From: ENR-C20 sp942493145 | GTDB taxonomy: Bacteria; Bacillota; Clostridia; Acetivibrionales; DTU013 | Length of the DNA: 64,000 nt | Reading direction: 5' to 3' | Assembly (NCBI GenBank): GCA_942493145.1 | Contig: OW818679.1 | Coordinates: forward strand, 992,001 to 1,056,000 | In this document: positions 8,251-17,547 of the stretch, piece by piece | Position numbering within the stretch: position 1 is the stretch's first letter | Layout of the letters: each line of letters opens with the position of its first letter | The notes under the pieces: generated by a model | Told to the model about the DNA's origin: nothing | Databases searched by the model: none | What the model saw: only the letters and a program-made list of their open reading frames with translations | Position numbers and translations under genes: made by a program

Positions 8251-9393
8251 ATGAAACTGCAAAACCTTCAACAAGAAAGCGGTTTGTCCGATAGCCGGAA
8301 AGAATACATTGATTTATTGAGGATCATTGCGTGTTTTGCTGTCATAGTAATACATATTGCAAGTGAAAACTTATATGATTTGGATTTTTCATCAAAAGAA
8401 TGGATGATACTGAATTTTTATAATGGTATAACACGTTTTTGTGTACCTGTCTTTTTTATGATAAGTGGTGCGCTTTTTCTCGGTGGCAGAGAAAGAAGCA
8501 TCAAAGAGATGTTTACAAAATATATTTTCAGAACACTGGCCATTTATCTGCTTTGGTCAATGCTCTATGCAGTTTTTGATGTAATTGTAATTGACAAAGC
8601 AAATACGGATATATTGAAACAAATAATCAAAATGTTTATCATCAGCAAATATCATCTTTGGTTTTTACCAACGCTGATCGGTCTATACATAGTGACTCCA
8701 TTGTTATATAAAATCGTTAATAATAACAAGGATTTAAGCAGGTATTTTTTGTGCATATATTTCTTATTTACATTGCTTATTCCATTTTTATTAAGCTTTA
8801 CCGAACTGCCATATTTCAGCTATATCAAAACGATCCTTCAAAAGATCTCCCCCGAGGTAGTCGGAACATATTGCGGATATTATGTATTGGGTTATTATCT
8901 TCATAAGTATCTCAATATATCAAAAATCATTGCTTCAGGAATATTCGCCATTAGCATACTTATAACGGTTTTATCAATAATGAGAGGCGCGGCTGCTTCA
9001 GCTGAAAGCGGTACAATCATCACATATTATTGGTATGGCAGCCTGCCCACCTTTCTTATGAGCTTTTCTATCTTTATGTTGTGCAAGACTTTTTACCGGA
9101 ATAAAAACACTGATAACAACCAGAAATTCATAGTAAATAGAAAGTGGCTTTCAACAACTTCGGAATTCACCCTGGGTATATATCTGATTCATCCTCTCTT
9201 CAGGAGTATATTTGAGGATATTCTGGGTATAAACAACGTCAGCTTTAACCCTTTATATTTTGTGCCGGTTTTGTCGTTAGTGGTTTTTGTCTGCTCCTTT
9301 GCTTCGATAGCAATTCTGAGGAAAATACCAGTAATTAATAGATTTGATATGGGGAAGGGCTCGAGATCAATAGGAAGTCAGGGTGAAATATAA
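8251..9393 (+). CDS. acyltransferase 3 family membrane protein
   Basis: 380-residue polytopic protein with the family opening EYIDLLRIIACFAVIVIHIA, holding the conserved His of the first TM, and many later hydrophobic segments. Acyltransferase-3 proteins O-acylate extracellular polysaccharides, peptidoglycan or lipids at the membrane. GGGGGG lies 11 bp before the ATG. It is convergent with a GtrA-like gene only 7 bp beyond its stop. No glycan-synthesis cluster surrounds it, so the acceptor is unknown. Confidence 0.88.
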   Translation: MKLQNLQQESGLSDSRKEYIDLLRIIACFAVIVIHIASENLYDLDFSSKEWMILNFYNGITRFCVPVFFMISGALFLGGRERSIKEMFTKYIFRTLAIYLLWSMLYAVFDVIVIDKANTDILKQIIKMFIISKYHLWFLPTLIGLYIVTPLLYKIVNNNKDLSRYFLCIYFLFTLLIPFLLSFTELPYFSYIKTILQKISPEVVGTYCGYYVLGYYLHKYLNISKIIASGIFAISILITVLSIMRGAAASAESGTIITYYWYGSLPTFLMSFSIFMLCKTFYRNKNTDNNQKFIVNRKWLSTTSEFTLGIYLIHPLFRSIFEDILGINNVSFNPLYFVPVLSLVVFVCSFASIAILRKIPVINRFDMGKGSRSIGSQGEI

Positions 9394-9400
9394 AACATTA

Positions 9401-9838
9401 TTACTTGTATATGATTTTTCTGTATATAACGAAGTTCCAGGAGACTATGACTCCGATAGCGATGACTTTGGCAATAAGATAATGGAGATATAGTTTTGAA
9501 TTCAACAGATACATAATCAGGTCGGAAGCGCCCAGGTTGAAAACAAACAAACATCCATACATCAACAACTGTTTCTTTATATCGGATCTTGATTTGAAGG
9601 ACCAAAGCCTGTTCACCAGGAAATTGAACCAGAATACTATAGCAAGGGATAAAGAGTTCGCCAATATGACAGACAAGCCTAACAGGTCCTTGAAGACGTA
9701 GAGCAGAAAAAACTCTATTGCAGCAGAGCTGAAACCTGTTATCAGGTATCGTGTCAACTGTTTTATGGAAGCGGGCGTCAAAAATCCTGCAAGCCATTTG
9801 TTATTTTTGAAGTATCCGGAAATATTATTCAAATTCAT
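9401..9838 (-). CDS. GtrA-like family membrane protein
   Basis: 145 residues with four hydrophobic segments and the family pattern around LTRYLITGFSSAAIEFFLLY and FWFNFLVNRLWSFK. GtrA-like proteins are thought to help move or flip lipid-linked sugars for cell-surface glycosylation. The ATG follows CTGGAGGATCTC. It overlaps no real gene, but a 139-codon shadow frame lies opposite it. Confidence 0.88.
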   Translation of the reverse strand: MNLNNISGYFKNNKWLAGFLTPASIKQLTRYLITGFSSAAIEFFLLYVFKDLLGLSVILANSLSLAIVFWFNFLVNRLWSFKSRSDIKKQLLMYGCLFVFNLGASDLIMYLLNSKLYLHYLIAKVIAIGVIVSWNFVIYRKIIYK

Positions 9839-9993
9839 TCTGATTGAGATCCTCCAGTCCTGAAACTAAAAAATTGCCGACAAAAATGCATATTCCTGAT
9901 ACACTTTTGTGCATGATGGGACTATTATACAGTAAACGGGGCAATAATTACAACACAAGTGAAGTCAGAATACACAGGGATCAATTCTTAGCA

Positions 9994-10021
9994 TTGCAGG
10001 AGTGGAATCATGTGGTATAAT
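9994..10021 (+). promoter_or_regulatory. putative promoter of dapF
   Basis: TTGCAG (9994-9999) and TATAAT (10016-10021), 16-bp spacer, 41 bp before the dapF start. Confidence 0.6.
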
Positions 10022-10062
10022 ATTGGTGTGTTTATGCAGGAAATAAATTTGGAGGTTGCAAA

Positions 10063-10917
10063 ATGAAATTTACAAAAATGCAGGGATTAGGCAACGACTA
10101 TATATATGTAAACTGCCTTAATAGAGAATTGTCAAGCCCTTCTGACGTGTCCAGGTATGTCAGTGACAGGCACTTTGGTATCGGCTCCGATGGACTTGTA
10201 CTGATATTGCCTTCTACAGTTGCTGATTTCAGGATGAGGATGTTCAACTCCGATGGATCGGAATCTGAGATGTGTGGGAATGCCATAAGGTGTGTGGGGA
10301 AATTCGCATATGACAATGGGCTGACTGAAAAAAAGACAGTTACTATCGAAACCCTTGCAGGTTTAAAGATCCTTGAACTGACAGTAAAGGAGGGCAAGGT
10401 TTCTGTGGTAAGGGTGGATATGGGTGAACCTATCCTTAAACCGTCCGACATACCGGTAAGAAGCGATGCATCTTCATTTACAGCCCAGCCTGTAGAAGTG
10501 GCCGGACAAACTTTCGCTGTTACATGCGTTTCTATGGGAAATCCACATGCTGTAACCTATGTTGATGATGTAACTTCATTCCCATTAGCGGATATCGGCC
10601 CAAAGATGGAGCACCACGAGCTTTTCCCCAGAAAAATCAATGCTGAATTTGTCAAGGTCATCGACCGGGATACGCTTCAGATGAGGGTGTGGGAAAGAGG
10701 TGCCGGCGAAACCCTGGCTTGCGGTACCGGTGCCAGCGCGGTACTTGTTGCTTCAGTCCTGAATGGTTTTACTAACCGGAAGGCAGTTGTAAAGCTGCTG
10801 GGCGGAGACCTCACCATTGAATGGAACGAAAAGGACAACCATGTGTATATGACTGGTCCGGCAGTTATGGTATTTGAAGGTGATATTGATTTGATGGCCG
10901 CCGGATTACCTGAATAA
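10063..10917 (+). CDS. dapF: diaminopimelate epimerase
   Basis: Converts LL- to meso-diaminopimelate for lysine and peptidoglycan. The full 284-residue protein has both catalytic cysteines in their standard contexts: SEMCGNAIRC and GETLACGTGASA. It starts MKFTKMQGLGNDY, typical of the family, after GGAGGTTGCAAA. dapL follows 52 bp later with its own strong ribosome-binding site, so the two consecutive DapL-pathway steps are probably co-transcribed. Confidence 0.97.
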   Translation: MKFTKMQGLGNDYIYVNCLNRELSSPSDVSRYVSDRHFGIGSDGLVLILPSTVADFRMRMFNSDGSESEMCGNAIRCVGKFAYDNGLTEKKTVTIETLAGLKILELTVKEGKVSVVRVDMGEPILKPSDIPVRSDASSFTAQPVEVAGQTFAVTCVSMGNPHAVTYVDDVTSFPLADIGPKMEHHELFPRKINAEFVKVIDRDTLQMRVWERGAGETLACGTGASAVLVASVLNGFTNRKAVVKLLGGDLTIEWNEKDNHVYMTGPAVMVFEGDIDLMAAGLPE

Positions 10918-10969
10918 CTCAAATGCAATAAAACATACAGGCGAAACCATATAAAGGAGAGATATTGTA

Positions 10970-12211
10970 ATGGCATTTATTAATGAAAACTATTTGAAGC
11001 TGCCTGGCAGCTATCTGTTTGCAGAGATTGCAAGAAGAAGGGACACATTCCAGAAGGAAAACCCTGATGCAAAGATAATCCGTCTGGGAATCGGAGATGT
11101 GACAAAGCCACTCACAGGAGAGGTTATTAAAGGACTTCACAGCGCAGTTGATGATATGGCAGATGAGAAGACCTTCAAGGGTTATGGCCCTGATGGGTAT
11201 GGCTACGATTTTCTGATCAATGAAATAATCAAAAACGATTATTTGAGCAGAGGTGTTAAAATCGAGGCTGATGAGGTATTCATCAGTGATGGCGCAAAAA
11301 GTGATACGGCAAATATACAGGAGATCTTTGGCACTGATAATATAATTGCACTGACCGATCCGGTATATCCTGTATATATGGACAGCAATGTCATGGCCGG
11401 CAGAACGGGTAGCTACCATAGCGAGACAGGTAAATTCGACAAGGTTACATACATGCCTTGTACTGCAGAGAATAATTTTGTACCTGAACTTCCAGAAAAC
11501 AGGGTTGACATGATATATCTTTGTTTTCCCAACAACCCAACCGGCATGACCATTTCAAAAGAAGACCTCAAAAAATGGGTGGATTATGCAAAGGCCAATA
11601 AAGCGGTAATTTTGTATGATGCAGCCTACGAAGCATATATCAGTGATAAGGACATTCCGCACAGCATATATGAAATTGAAGGGGCAAGGGAAGTAGCAAT
11701 TGAATTCCGCAGCTTCTCAAAGACGGCGGGCTTTACCGGAACAAGGTGCGCATTTACAGTGGTACCGAAGGAGCTGATGGCATATTCAGCAGATGGCAGG
11801 GAACATACACTGAACAAGCTATGGTACAGGAGACAGACTACCAAATTCAACGGAGCCCCATACATAATCCAGAAGGGGGCGGCTGCAATATATTCTCCTG
11901 AAGGTAAAAAGCAGGTTCAGGCAGTCATCGACTATTATATGAATAACGCACGTATAATAAGGGAAGGGCTGTTAAGTATAGGAGTAAAGGTTTTCGGCGG
12001 AGTCAACGCACCTTATATATGGTTGAAGACTCCAAATGAACTTGATTCCTGGGCGTTTTTTGACAAGCTCCTTGATGAGGCACATATTGTCGGAACTCCG
12101 GGTGTGGGCTTTGGTCCTAGCGGCCAGGGTTATTTCAGACTTACGGCGTTCGGCAGCAGGGAGAGCACCGAAGAAGCGGTTGAACGCTTCAAGACAAGGT
12201 TGAAGGTCTAA
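10970..12211 (+). CDS. dapL: LL-diaminopimelate aminotransferase
   Basis: PLP enzyme that makes LL-diaminopimelate from tetrahydrodipicolinate in one step, bypassing the succinylase or acetylase branches. 413 residues, starting MAFINENYLKLPGSYLF after AAAGGAGAGATATTGTA. The PLP-binding lysine is in FRSFSKTAGFTGTRC, and the fold-I landmarks FPNNPTGM and YDAAYEAY are present. Pairing with dapF is a common clostridial arrangement. A terminator follows. Confidence 0.97.
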   Translation: MAFINENYLKLPGSYLFAEIARRRDTFQKENPDAKIIRLGIGDVTKPLTGEVIKGLHSAVDDMADEKTFKGYGPDGYGYDFLINEIIKNDYLSRGVKIEADEVFISDGAKSDTANIQEIFGTDNIIALTDPVYPVYMDSNVMAGRTGSYHSETGKFDKVTYMPCTAENNFVPELPENRVDMIYLCFPNNPTGMTISKEDLKKWVDYAKANKAVILYDAAYEAYISDKDIPHSIYEIEGAREVAIEFRSFSKTAGFTGTRCAFTVVPKELMAYSADGREHTLNKLWYRRQTTKFNGAPYIIQKGAAAIYSPEGKKQVQAVIDYYMNNARIIREGLLSIGVKVFGGVNAPYIWLKTPNELDSWAFFDKLLDEAHIVGTPGVGFGPSGQGYFRLTAFGSRESTEEAVERFKTRLKV

Positions 12212-12241
12212 AACAAGCATATTCTATAACAAATAATATTA

Positions 12242-12273
12242 AGGAGAGCCTGAAAAATGGTTCTCCTTTTTTT
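12242..12273 (+). terminator. intrinsic terminator of dapF-dapL
   Basis: aggagagcc/ggttctcct stem (one G-U), loop tgaaaaat, then seven T. Confidence 0.85.
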
Positions 12274-12296
12274 ACCCTCCAAATAGGTTAATTGAT

Positions 12297-13286
12297 ATGA
12301 GCTTTTGTGGGAATGATATTCTTGCCATGCATATTGGTATGATAAAGTCCATGCACTTGAATTATTGGGAGGTGCGCATAAGTCTGAGAAGGTTTACTTT
12401 TGTTACCAGTACAATTATATTGGCAGTTCTGTTCGTTACGGGGGCGTATTTTTTCAACGACAAAAGCGGTCCCGTACAGGAGAAGGAGGACAGGGTTGAA
12501 AAGTACAACCGTGTGATATTCAATGATGTACAAAAGAAAAGCGAGCCGCTGGATGTTCTGCTGCTTGGCCTTGATGAAGAAGGTGTACGGACTGATGTTG
12601 TGATTCTTATCAATTACGCACCTGAAAGCGCCGAAATGAATATACTTTCCCTTGAAAGGGACACCCTGGTTGTATTCGAAGGCCGGAAAATGAAGTTGAA
12701 TGCTGTCTATGCTGCAGGAGGAGTAACGGGTATTATCGATGAGGTGTACAATATATCCGGGCTTGAAGCAGATTATCATGTGATTTTTGATTTCAAGGGC
12801 TTCAGGAAGGTTGTCGACACCCTTGGCGGTGTTATGTTCAATGTACCCTTCCGGATGAAATATGATGACCCAGTACAGGATCTTCATATTAATCTAAAAA
12901 AAGGTATGCAGCTATTGGATGGGAAAAAAGCTGAGCAGCTCGTCAGATACAGAAAAGGGAATAAAAAGGGGAGCGGCTATACCGATGGCGATGTGGGCAG
13001 GATCAGGATGCAGCAGGATTTCATCAAGGCAATCATAGAACAGAAGGCCAATCTTAAGTACATATCGAAAGCAAATGAAATATTCGGTGTTTTGCAGAAA
13101 CATCTAAAGACTGATATCGGACTGGACTTCATCTCCCGGTATATTGGAAGCCTTGCAAAGCTTGAGATGGATAAAGTTGAGGGATACTCACTACCGGGGG
13201 AAAGCATCATGATTAATGATGGGTGGTATTATATCCATGATATAGAGAAGACTGAAACAATGATAAACAATAATTTCTTTAAATAG
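12297..13286 (+). CDS. LytR-CpsA-Psr (LCP) family protein
   Basis: LCP enzymes attach secondary wall polymers to peptidoglycan outside the membrane. A single TM (FVTSTIILAVLFVTGAYFF) precedes the LCP domain with DVLLLGLDEEG, the arginine motifs RTDVV and LERDT, LVRYRKG and DVGRIRMQQDF. The start is uncertain: the first ATG at 12297 has no good ribosome-binding site, whereas GGGAGG lies at 12367-12372 just before the TM. The mature domain is short for the family but complete. Confidence 0.85.
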   Translation: MSFCGNDILAMHIGMIKSMHLNYWEVRISLRRFTFVTSTIILAVLFVTGAYFFNDKSGPVQEKEDRVEKYNRVIFNDVQKKSEPLDVLLLGLDEEGVRTDVVILINYAPESAEMNILSLERDTLVVFEGRKMKLNAVYAAGGVTGIIDEVYNISGLEADYHVIFDFKGFRKVVDTLGGVMFNVPFRMKYDDPVQDLHINLKKGMQLLDGKKAEQLVRYRKGNKKGSGYTDGDVGRIRMQQDFIKAIIEQKANLKYISKANEIFGVLQKHLKTDIGLDFISRYIGSLAKLEMDKVEGYSLPGESIMINDGWYYIHDIEKTETMINNNFFK

Positions 13287-13341
13287 GGGCAGATTATATA
13301 ATGGATTCCGAAGCGGGAAGGTTTTTCGGTTGCATTAAACA

Positions 13342-13374
13342 ATTAGGTCTATGTAGTAGATACATAGACCTAAT
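13342..13374. terminator. perfect 14-bp hairpin between convergent genes
   Basis: attaggtctatgta and its exact inverse flank the 5-nt loop gtaga, midway between the LCP gene and the reversed methyltransferase gene. There is no T tract on either side, so it may be a bidirectional transcript end or an mRNA-stabilising hairpin. Confidence 0.5.
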
Positions 13375-13418
13375 GTATTCCCAAACACTGTCTAAATGTT
13401 TTATCCCGGTAATGTATT

Positions 13419-14396
13419 TCAAAACATTTTTTTGCTTATTTCATCGATTGCCTTAGTTGCCTCATCATAAACTCCCGGGAACGAACTTAAATTCAGACCT
13501 TGGGTTAAGTTGGGGATAAAGTATAATTTTCCACAATTTTTACAAGCTCTCTCAACTTCCCTGGCAATTATTTCCGGTGTCCATGCCGGAAAATCAACTA
13601 CGCCGCTGTCAATATCGCCCATAAAGCTGATTTTGCCACCATATTTCTTAATTAACTCCGGAGTGTTGTTGGTAGTCATAACTCCCTGCCAGATATCTAT
13701 TCCCATTTCAATCATGTAGGGAACCAGGTTGGCTGCGTAGCTGTCGGCATGGTGAACTATAAGCTCAACTCCGTTGTCCTTGTAATATTTATATACTTTT
13801 TTATAACTCGGTAAATAGAATTCTTCAAACATTTCAGGGGACATGAATGAAGATGTTTGGCTGCCCCAGTCATCATGATGGAAAATGCAATCCGGATGAA
13901 TTTTTTCTATCATCACTTTGGCCCATTCCAGCTCACGCTGAGTAAGCGCGTCAATCAACTCAAGAATGGCTTCAGGTTCTTCATACAAGGCTATTAAGGC
14001 ATCTTCTATGCCCATAAGGTGATGCGTCATTTCAAATATGCCTGGTATAGCTACACCTGTGACAAATTGATCGTTTCGGTCAACAGAATTGGCATGGGCA
14101 ATAGCTGCGCCCCAGACTTCATCGGAAGTCGGAATGGGAGGAATTTTAACATATTTTTTCCATTCGGTTATATCTTTTATAACTTTATGCTCGTCATCAT
14201 GCACAGGGAACATGCCAAGCTGACCTTCCGGCCAGTTCCATGTAATGCCCCAAAGATCCTTCCATACCTTACCATAATTAAATTGGGTGACAAGAGGGAC
14301 TTCCATGATGAGATTCATAAACTCATATTGATTCACAAAACGGTCAGGATTTCCACCTCTGATCGTTTCTATCAAGTTCTCTCTTTTCGTTAACAT
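13419..14396 (-). CDS. uroporphyrinogen decarboxylase-like methyltransferase (MtaA/CmuA type)
   Basis: 325-residue UroD-fold protein. Members next to corrinoid proteins transfer methyl groups between a corrinoid cofactor and a thiol or tetrahydrofolate rather than make heme. FHHDDWGSQTSSFMSPEMFEEF and VHHADSYAANL are typical, supplying possible zinc-binding His residues. The ATG at 14396 follows AAGGAGGTATTGATGT. It lies 42 bp downstream of the corrinoid-protein gene in the same operon. Methyl donor unknown; true heme-pathway UroD is unlikely because no other heme genes are near. Confidence 0.82.
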   Translation of the reverse strand: MLTKRENLIETIRGGNPDRFVNQYEFMNLIMEVPLVTQFNYGKVWKDLWGITWNWPEGQLGMFPVHDDEHKVIKDITEWKKYVKIPPIPTSDEVWGAAIAHANSVDRNDQFVTGVAIPGIFEMTHHLMGIEDALIALYEEPEAILELIDALTQRELEWAKVMIEKIHPDCIFHHDDWGSQTSSFMSPEMFEEFYLPSYKKVYKYYKDNGVELIVHHADSYAANLVPYMIEMGIDIWQGVMTTNNTPELIKKYGGKISFMGDIDSGVVDFPAWTPEIIAREVERACKNCGKLYFIPNLTQGLNLSSFPGVYDEATKAIDEISKKMF

Positions 14397-14438
14397 ACAT
14401 CAATACCTCCTTATATTTATGGTATATATTTGGTGTGT

Positions 14439-15071
14439 TCATGCAGTTGCTAATTCTTTAGCCTTAACTGCGGCACTACCTGCATCAGGAGTATATGCAT
14501 CTGCCCCTATTGAAGCCGCGAATTCAGCTGTTACGGGCGCACCCCCGACCATTACCTTGAACCCGTTTATTCCACTTTCTTTTAAGGCTTCAATTGTTTT
14601 TTTCATAGCTGGCATTGTTGTAGTTAGAAGGCCTGAACATGCTACTATTTTTACATTCTTATTTTCCTTAACGGCATTAACAAATTTGGTTTCTGATACA
14701 TCAACGCCAAGGTCTATTACATTAAATCCACTACTTTCAAGCATCATTGCAACAAGATTTTTACCGATATCATGTAAATCTCCTGCAACTGTACCTATAA
14801 CACATGTGCCCAAAGAAGATGCGGTGCCACTGACAAGATGAGGCTTAAGCACCCCAACACCTTTTGACATTGTCTTTGCCGATATCAGCATTTCAGGTAC
14901 AAATATTTCTGATGCTGAGAACTTTTCGCCTATAATACCCATTGAATCAATCATAGCCTTAAGAATAACTTCTGCTGTGTTCCCCTCATTTAGGGCTTCC
15001 TGCACCAATCCTTCAATAAGCTTAGTTTTTCCTCCAGTTACACTGGCCTTAATTTCTTCAATCTTTGACAT
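14439..15071 (-). CDS. methyltransferase corrinoid protein (MtaC/MtbC-like)
   Basis: 210-residue cobalamin-binding protein: N-terminal four-helix cap (residues about 1-85) and Rossmann B12 domain with the base-off motif GDLHDIGKNLV, whose His is the lower cobalt ligand. The second ATG (15071) is favoured because AGGAGGCA ends only two bases from the first (15077). It carries the methyl group between a substrate methyltransferase and the downstream UroD-like protein. No substrate-specific methyltransferase (MttB, MtaB type) or reductive activator is visible nearby. Confidence 0.92.
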   Translation of the reverse strand: MSKIEEIKASVTGGKTKLIEGLVQEALNEGNTAEVILKAMIDSMGIIGEKFSASEIFVPEMLISAKTMSKGVGVLKPHLVSGTASSLGTCVIGTVAGDLHDIGKNLVAMMLESSGFNVIDLGVDVSETKFVNAVKENKNVKIVACSGLLTTTMPAMKKTIEALKESGINGFKVMVGGAPVTAEFAASIGADAYTPDAGSAAVKAKELATA

Positions 15072-15170
15072 CCGCATTGCCTCCTTTTATTCATTATAAT
15101 CCTATCGGAAACTCCAAACGCTGTGAGGTCTACGTTCCGGACTGTAGGGTACTACGCCTTTTCCCCTTTT

Positions 15171-15202
15171 ATATTGATATTAATGAAAAATGATATCAAT
15201 AT
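15171..15202. promoter_or_regulatory. palindromic operator-like site upstream of the corrinoid operon
   Basis: atattgatat and its exact inverse atatcaatat are separated by 12 bp. On the minus strand the repeat begins within a TATAAT-like -10 region, about 100 bp before the corrinoid gene. This is a good position for a repressor. It is also only 125 bp from the start of the divergent gene at 15327. Confidence 0.5.
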
Positions 15203-15326
15203 TATATCACAAATTTTTACAGTAGTTTATAAAGATTGGTCCTATAAATAAATGGTACCAATTTCTCATGACATAATTCTCTTTGCGTGTTATACTCGAA
15301 AGAGTTTATATTTACAAGGAGCAAAA

Positions 15327-16268
15327 ATGGACCCGTTGACACACACCGCCATTGGACTTGCAGTGGCAAAAGTAACAGGAAATGCAGCACTCATTTCAGA
15401 CCCGGCAACAATGTGCATCGTAGCTGGCTCTGTATTCCCCGACATAGATATACTGCTACAAAAAAAAGGTGATATGGCTTACCTGAAAAACCACAGAGGG
15501 GCGACACATTCACTGGTTGGAACAGTCGGATCATCTGCTTTTATAGCGGGTATGGCATGCCTGATATACGGAAACCCCCATTTCCTTACAATGTTTTTCT
15601 GGGCTTTACTGGGCTGCTGGGCACATGTAATCTTTGACCTTTTCAATTCATATGGTGCAAAGCTGTTTTGGCCATTTATCAAAAAGAAATTTTCATTGGG
15701 CATGATGATAACCTTTGATCCTGTTTTTATAGGCTTACTGGCGGGGTACATCTTTGCCGGCAGTAAGCTTGATAAAATATTCCTTGCAGTCTTTATCCTT
15801 TATTTTGCGTACCGCGTGTTCGCCTGGATATTAACCGTCAGGACACTGGAAAAGACGTTCGGGGATTCTTATGAAAAAATCAGCCTTCTACCTTCCCTGA
15901 AGGGGCTGTATAAATGGCATTTCATACTGGAAGCGGAAGATTGCAGCATTATATGTGAAAAGAGTTTTCTGAGGAACAGGATAAAGATAGTCAAACGATT
16001 GAACAATACCAGTGATGCAAGGGCAGACCATATCATGGATTCTGAAACAGGAAGATTCTTCAGTGAATTCACCCCGGTGTACCATGTGTCATGTGAAAAG
16101 AATGGAAGAAACAACAGATATATATTCACCGACATGAGATATTTCCTGAGGAATAAGTTCCTTCACCATGCAGTCGTTGAGACCGATGAAAACGACCTTG
16201 TGATTAAACAGACCTTCAATCCATATTCAATGAGCAGATGCTGCGTAATTGGCGAGGCAGGCAGTTAA
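15327..16268 (+). CDS. YdjM/DUF457-type membrane-bound metal-dependent hydrolase
   Basis: 313 residues. The start at 15327 follows AAGGAGCAAAA; the longer in-frame ATG at 15252 has no ribosome-binding site. Family signatures are DPLTHTAIGLAVAK, FPDIDILL, HRGATHS and WAHVIFDLFNSYG, whose His and Asp residues line up as a likely metal site in the membrane region. The C-terminal third is soluble. Function is not established for this family. Confidence 0.85.
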   Translation: MDPLTHTAIGLAVAKVTGNAALISDPATMCIVAGSVFPDIDILLQKKGDMAYLKNHRGATHSLVGTVGSSAFIAGMACLIYGNPHFLTMFFWALLGCWAHVIFDLFNSYGAKLFWPFIKKKFSLGMMITFDPVFIGLLAGYIFAGSKLDKIFLAVFILYFAYRVFAWILTVRTLEKTFGDSYEKISLLPSLKGLYKWHFILEAEDCSIICEKSFLRNRIKIVKRLNNTSDARADHIMDSETGRFFSEFTPVYHVSCEKNGRNNRYIFTDMRYFLRNKFLHHAVVETDENDLVIKQTFNPYSMSRCCVIGEAGS

Positions 16269-16302
16269 CGGCGGAAACTGTGTTAAGATTGTTATCTGCA
16301 CA

Positions 16303-17547
16303 TTAAACCTGTTTCCTGGGCAGCAGGCGGGGAAGTGTTATCCTGAAAGTTGTGCCATTATCCTTGAGGCTGCTGACATTTATAGTACCGCGATGTCCTT
16401 TTACGATCCAGTCTGCTATGGACAGGCCCAGACCAGTGCCGCCACTTTCCCTTGAACGCGCTTTATCCACCCTGTAGAATCTCTCGAATATCTTGTCTAA
16501 ATGTTCTTCCTCTATTCCCTCTCCATCATCCGAAACAACGATATCAAGCTGGGAATCGTTAGCATTCAGTTCCAGTTTTACATGGCCATCAGGATTTGTG
16601 TATTTTATTGCATTGTCAATAAGGATGACTACAAGTTGCTTGATTCTGCTCTCGTCTCCGAAGTATTCAATTTTGGGAATGATGGCGGAATGAAATATGA
16701 TTTCCTTTTTTTCAGCGATAGGTTTGTATATTGACACAACCTCTTCAAGCGCCTCGCTTATGGGGAAGAATTTCCTGTCGACCAACTGCTGATCGGAGTC
16801 TGCCCGTGCTAAAAATAGCAGGTCGCTGACCAGCTTCGCCATTCTTTTATTCTCAGTTTGGATGTTTTCCAACCACTTCAACTGGGATTCAACGGATTCT
16901 TCCTTATTTCCAATGACCACTTCAAGATTTGTCTGGATGACAGTCAGGGGCGATCTAAGCTCATGTGAGGCATCCGCAGTAAAGTTCCGCTGTCTTTCCC
17001 AGGCTTGGTTTATTGGAATAAGCGCCCTGTCTGCCAGGAATATGCTGACGAAGAAAACGATTATCAAGCCACTGAGACCTATGGATATCAAGACTGCTTG
17101 CAATCTGAGGAGAATTGCATTATCATACTGCATGTTCAGAAAAACATATACTTGATCACCCTGGCTGGGAGGATGTATTATCTGATATCTGAAATCGCCG
17201 GAGTTGATTTTGATCAGTCCTTTATCCGTTACAGCTGATTGTGCCTGCTCTAAAAGGACAATAAGATCGTCTTCAGAAACAGGTAGTTGCTGTGATTGAT
17301 TTATTATTATTCCTGTGCTGTTTACACGTATGAAGAAGCAGTTGGACCAGTTGCCGAATTCATTTCTGGCGGAATCGGGTCTGTCGGGATTGCGGCTTTG
17401 CATGGCGGTGTTCATCATAAATTGGTATGATTGCTTTTCAAGTTCTCTCGACATAAAAATATAGATTCCGGAAAGGAAAAGTAAAAGTATAACGCCTACA
17501 ACTGCAATATTGACCAATGTCAGCTTAAGTCTGAGTTTCCTAAACAC
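16303..17547 (-). CDS. sensor histidine kinase
   Basis: 414-residue kinase starting at GTG 17547 after GGAGGTCCAAC. Two TMs (about residues 9-29 and 132-155) enclose an extracellular sensor segment. The H box is FTADASHELRSPLTVI, then NAIKYT, DDGEGI and GGTGLGLSI for ATP binding. It overlaps the upstream response-regulator gene by 8 bp, so the two are translationally coupled. The pair is divergent from the MacAB-like export genes and probably controls them, as in antimicrobial-peptide sensing modules (inference). Confidence 0.93.
   Translation of the reverse strand: MFRKLRLKLTLVNIAVVGVILLLFLSGIYIFMSRELEKQSYQFMMNTAMQSRNPDRPDSARNEFGNWSNCFFIRVNSTGIIINQSQQLPVSEDDLIVLLEQAQSAVTDKGLIKINSGDFRYQIIHPPSQGDQVYVFLNMQYDNAILLRLQAVLISIGLSGLIIVFFVSIFLADRALIPINQAWERQRNFTADASHELRSPLTVIQTNLEVVIGNKEESVESQLKWLENIQTENKRMAKLVSDLLFLARADSDQQLVDRKFFPISEALEEVVSIYKPIAEKKEIIFHSAIIPKIEYFGDESRIKQLVVILIDNAIKYTNPDGHVKLELNANDSQLDIVVSDDGEGIEEEHLDKIFERFYRVDKARSRESGGTGLGLSIADWIVKGHRGTINVSSLKDNGTTFRITLPRLLPRKQV

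Noticed and set aside
9378..9797. 139-codon minus-strand frame overlapping the GtrA-like gene
   Set aside because: Out of frame with GtrA-like coding, no hydrophobic pattern, and it overlaps the acyltransferase end.
10919..11419. 166-codon minus-strand frame opposite dapL
   Set aside because: dapL is unambiguous; the opposite frame has no motif or ribosome-binding site.
15078..15170. Leader of the corrinoid operon as a cobalamin riboswitch
   Set aside because: I could not find the conserved B12-box or the other core elements; left as an unassigned leader.
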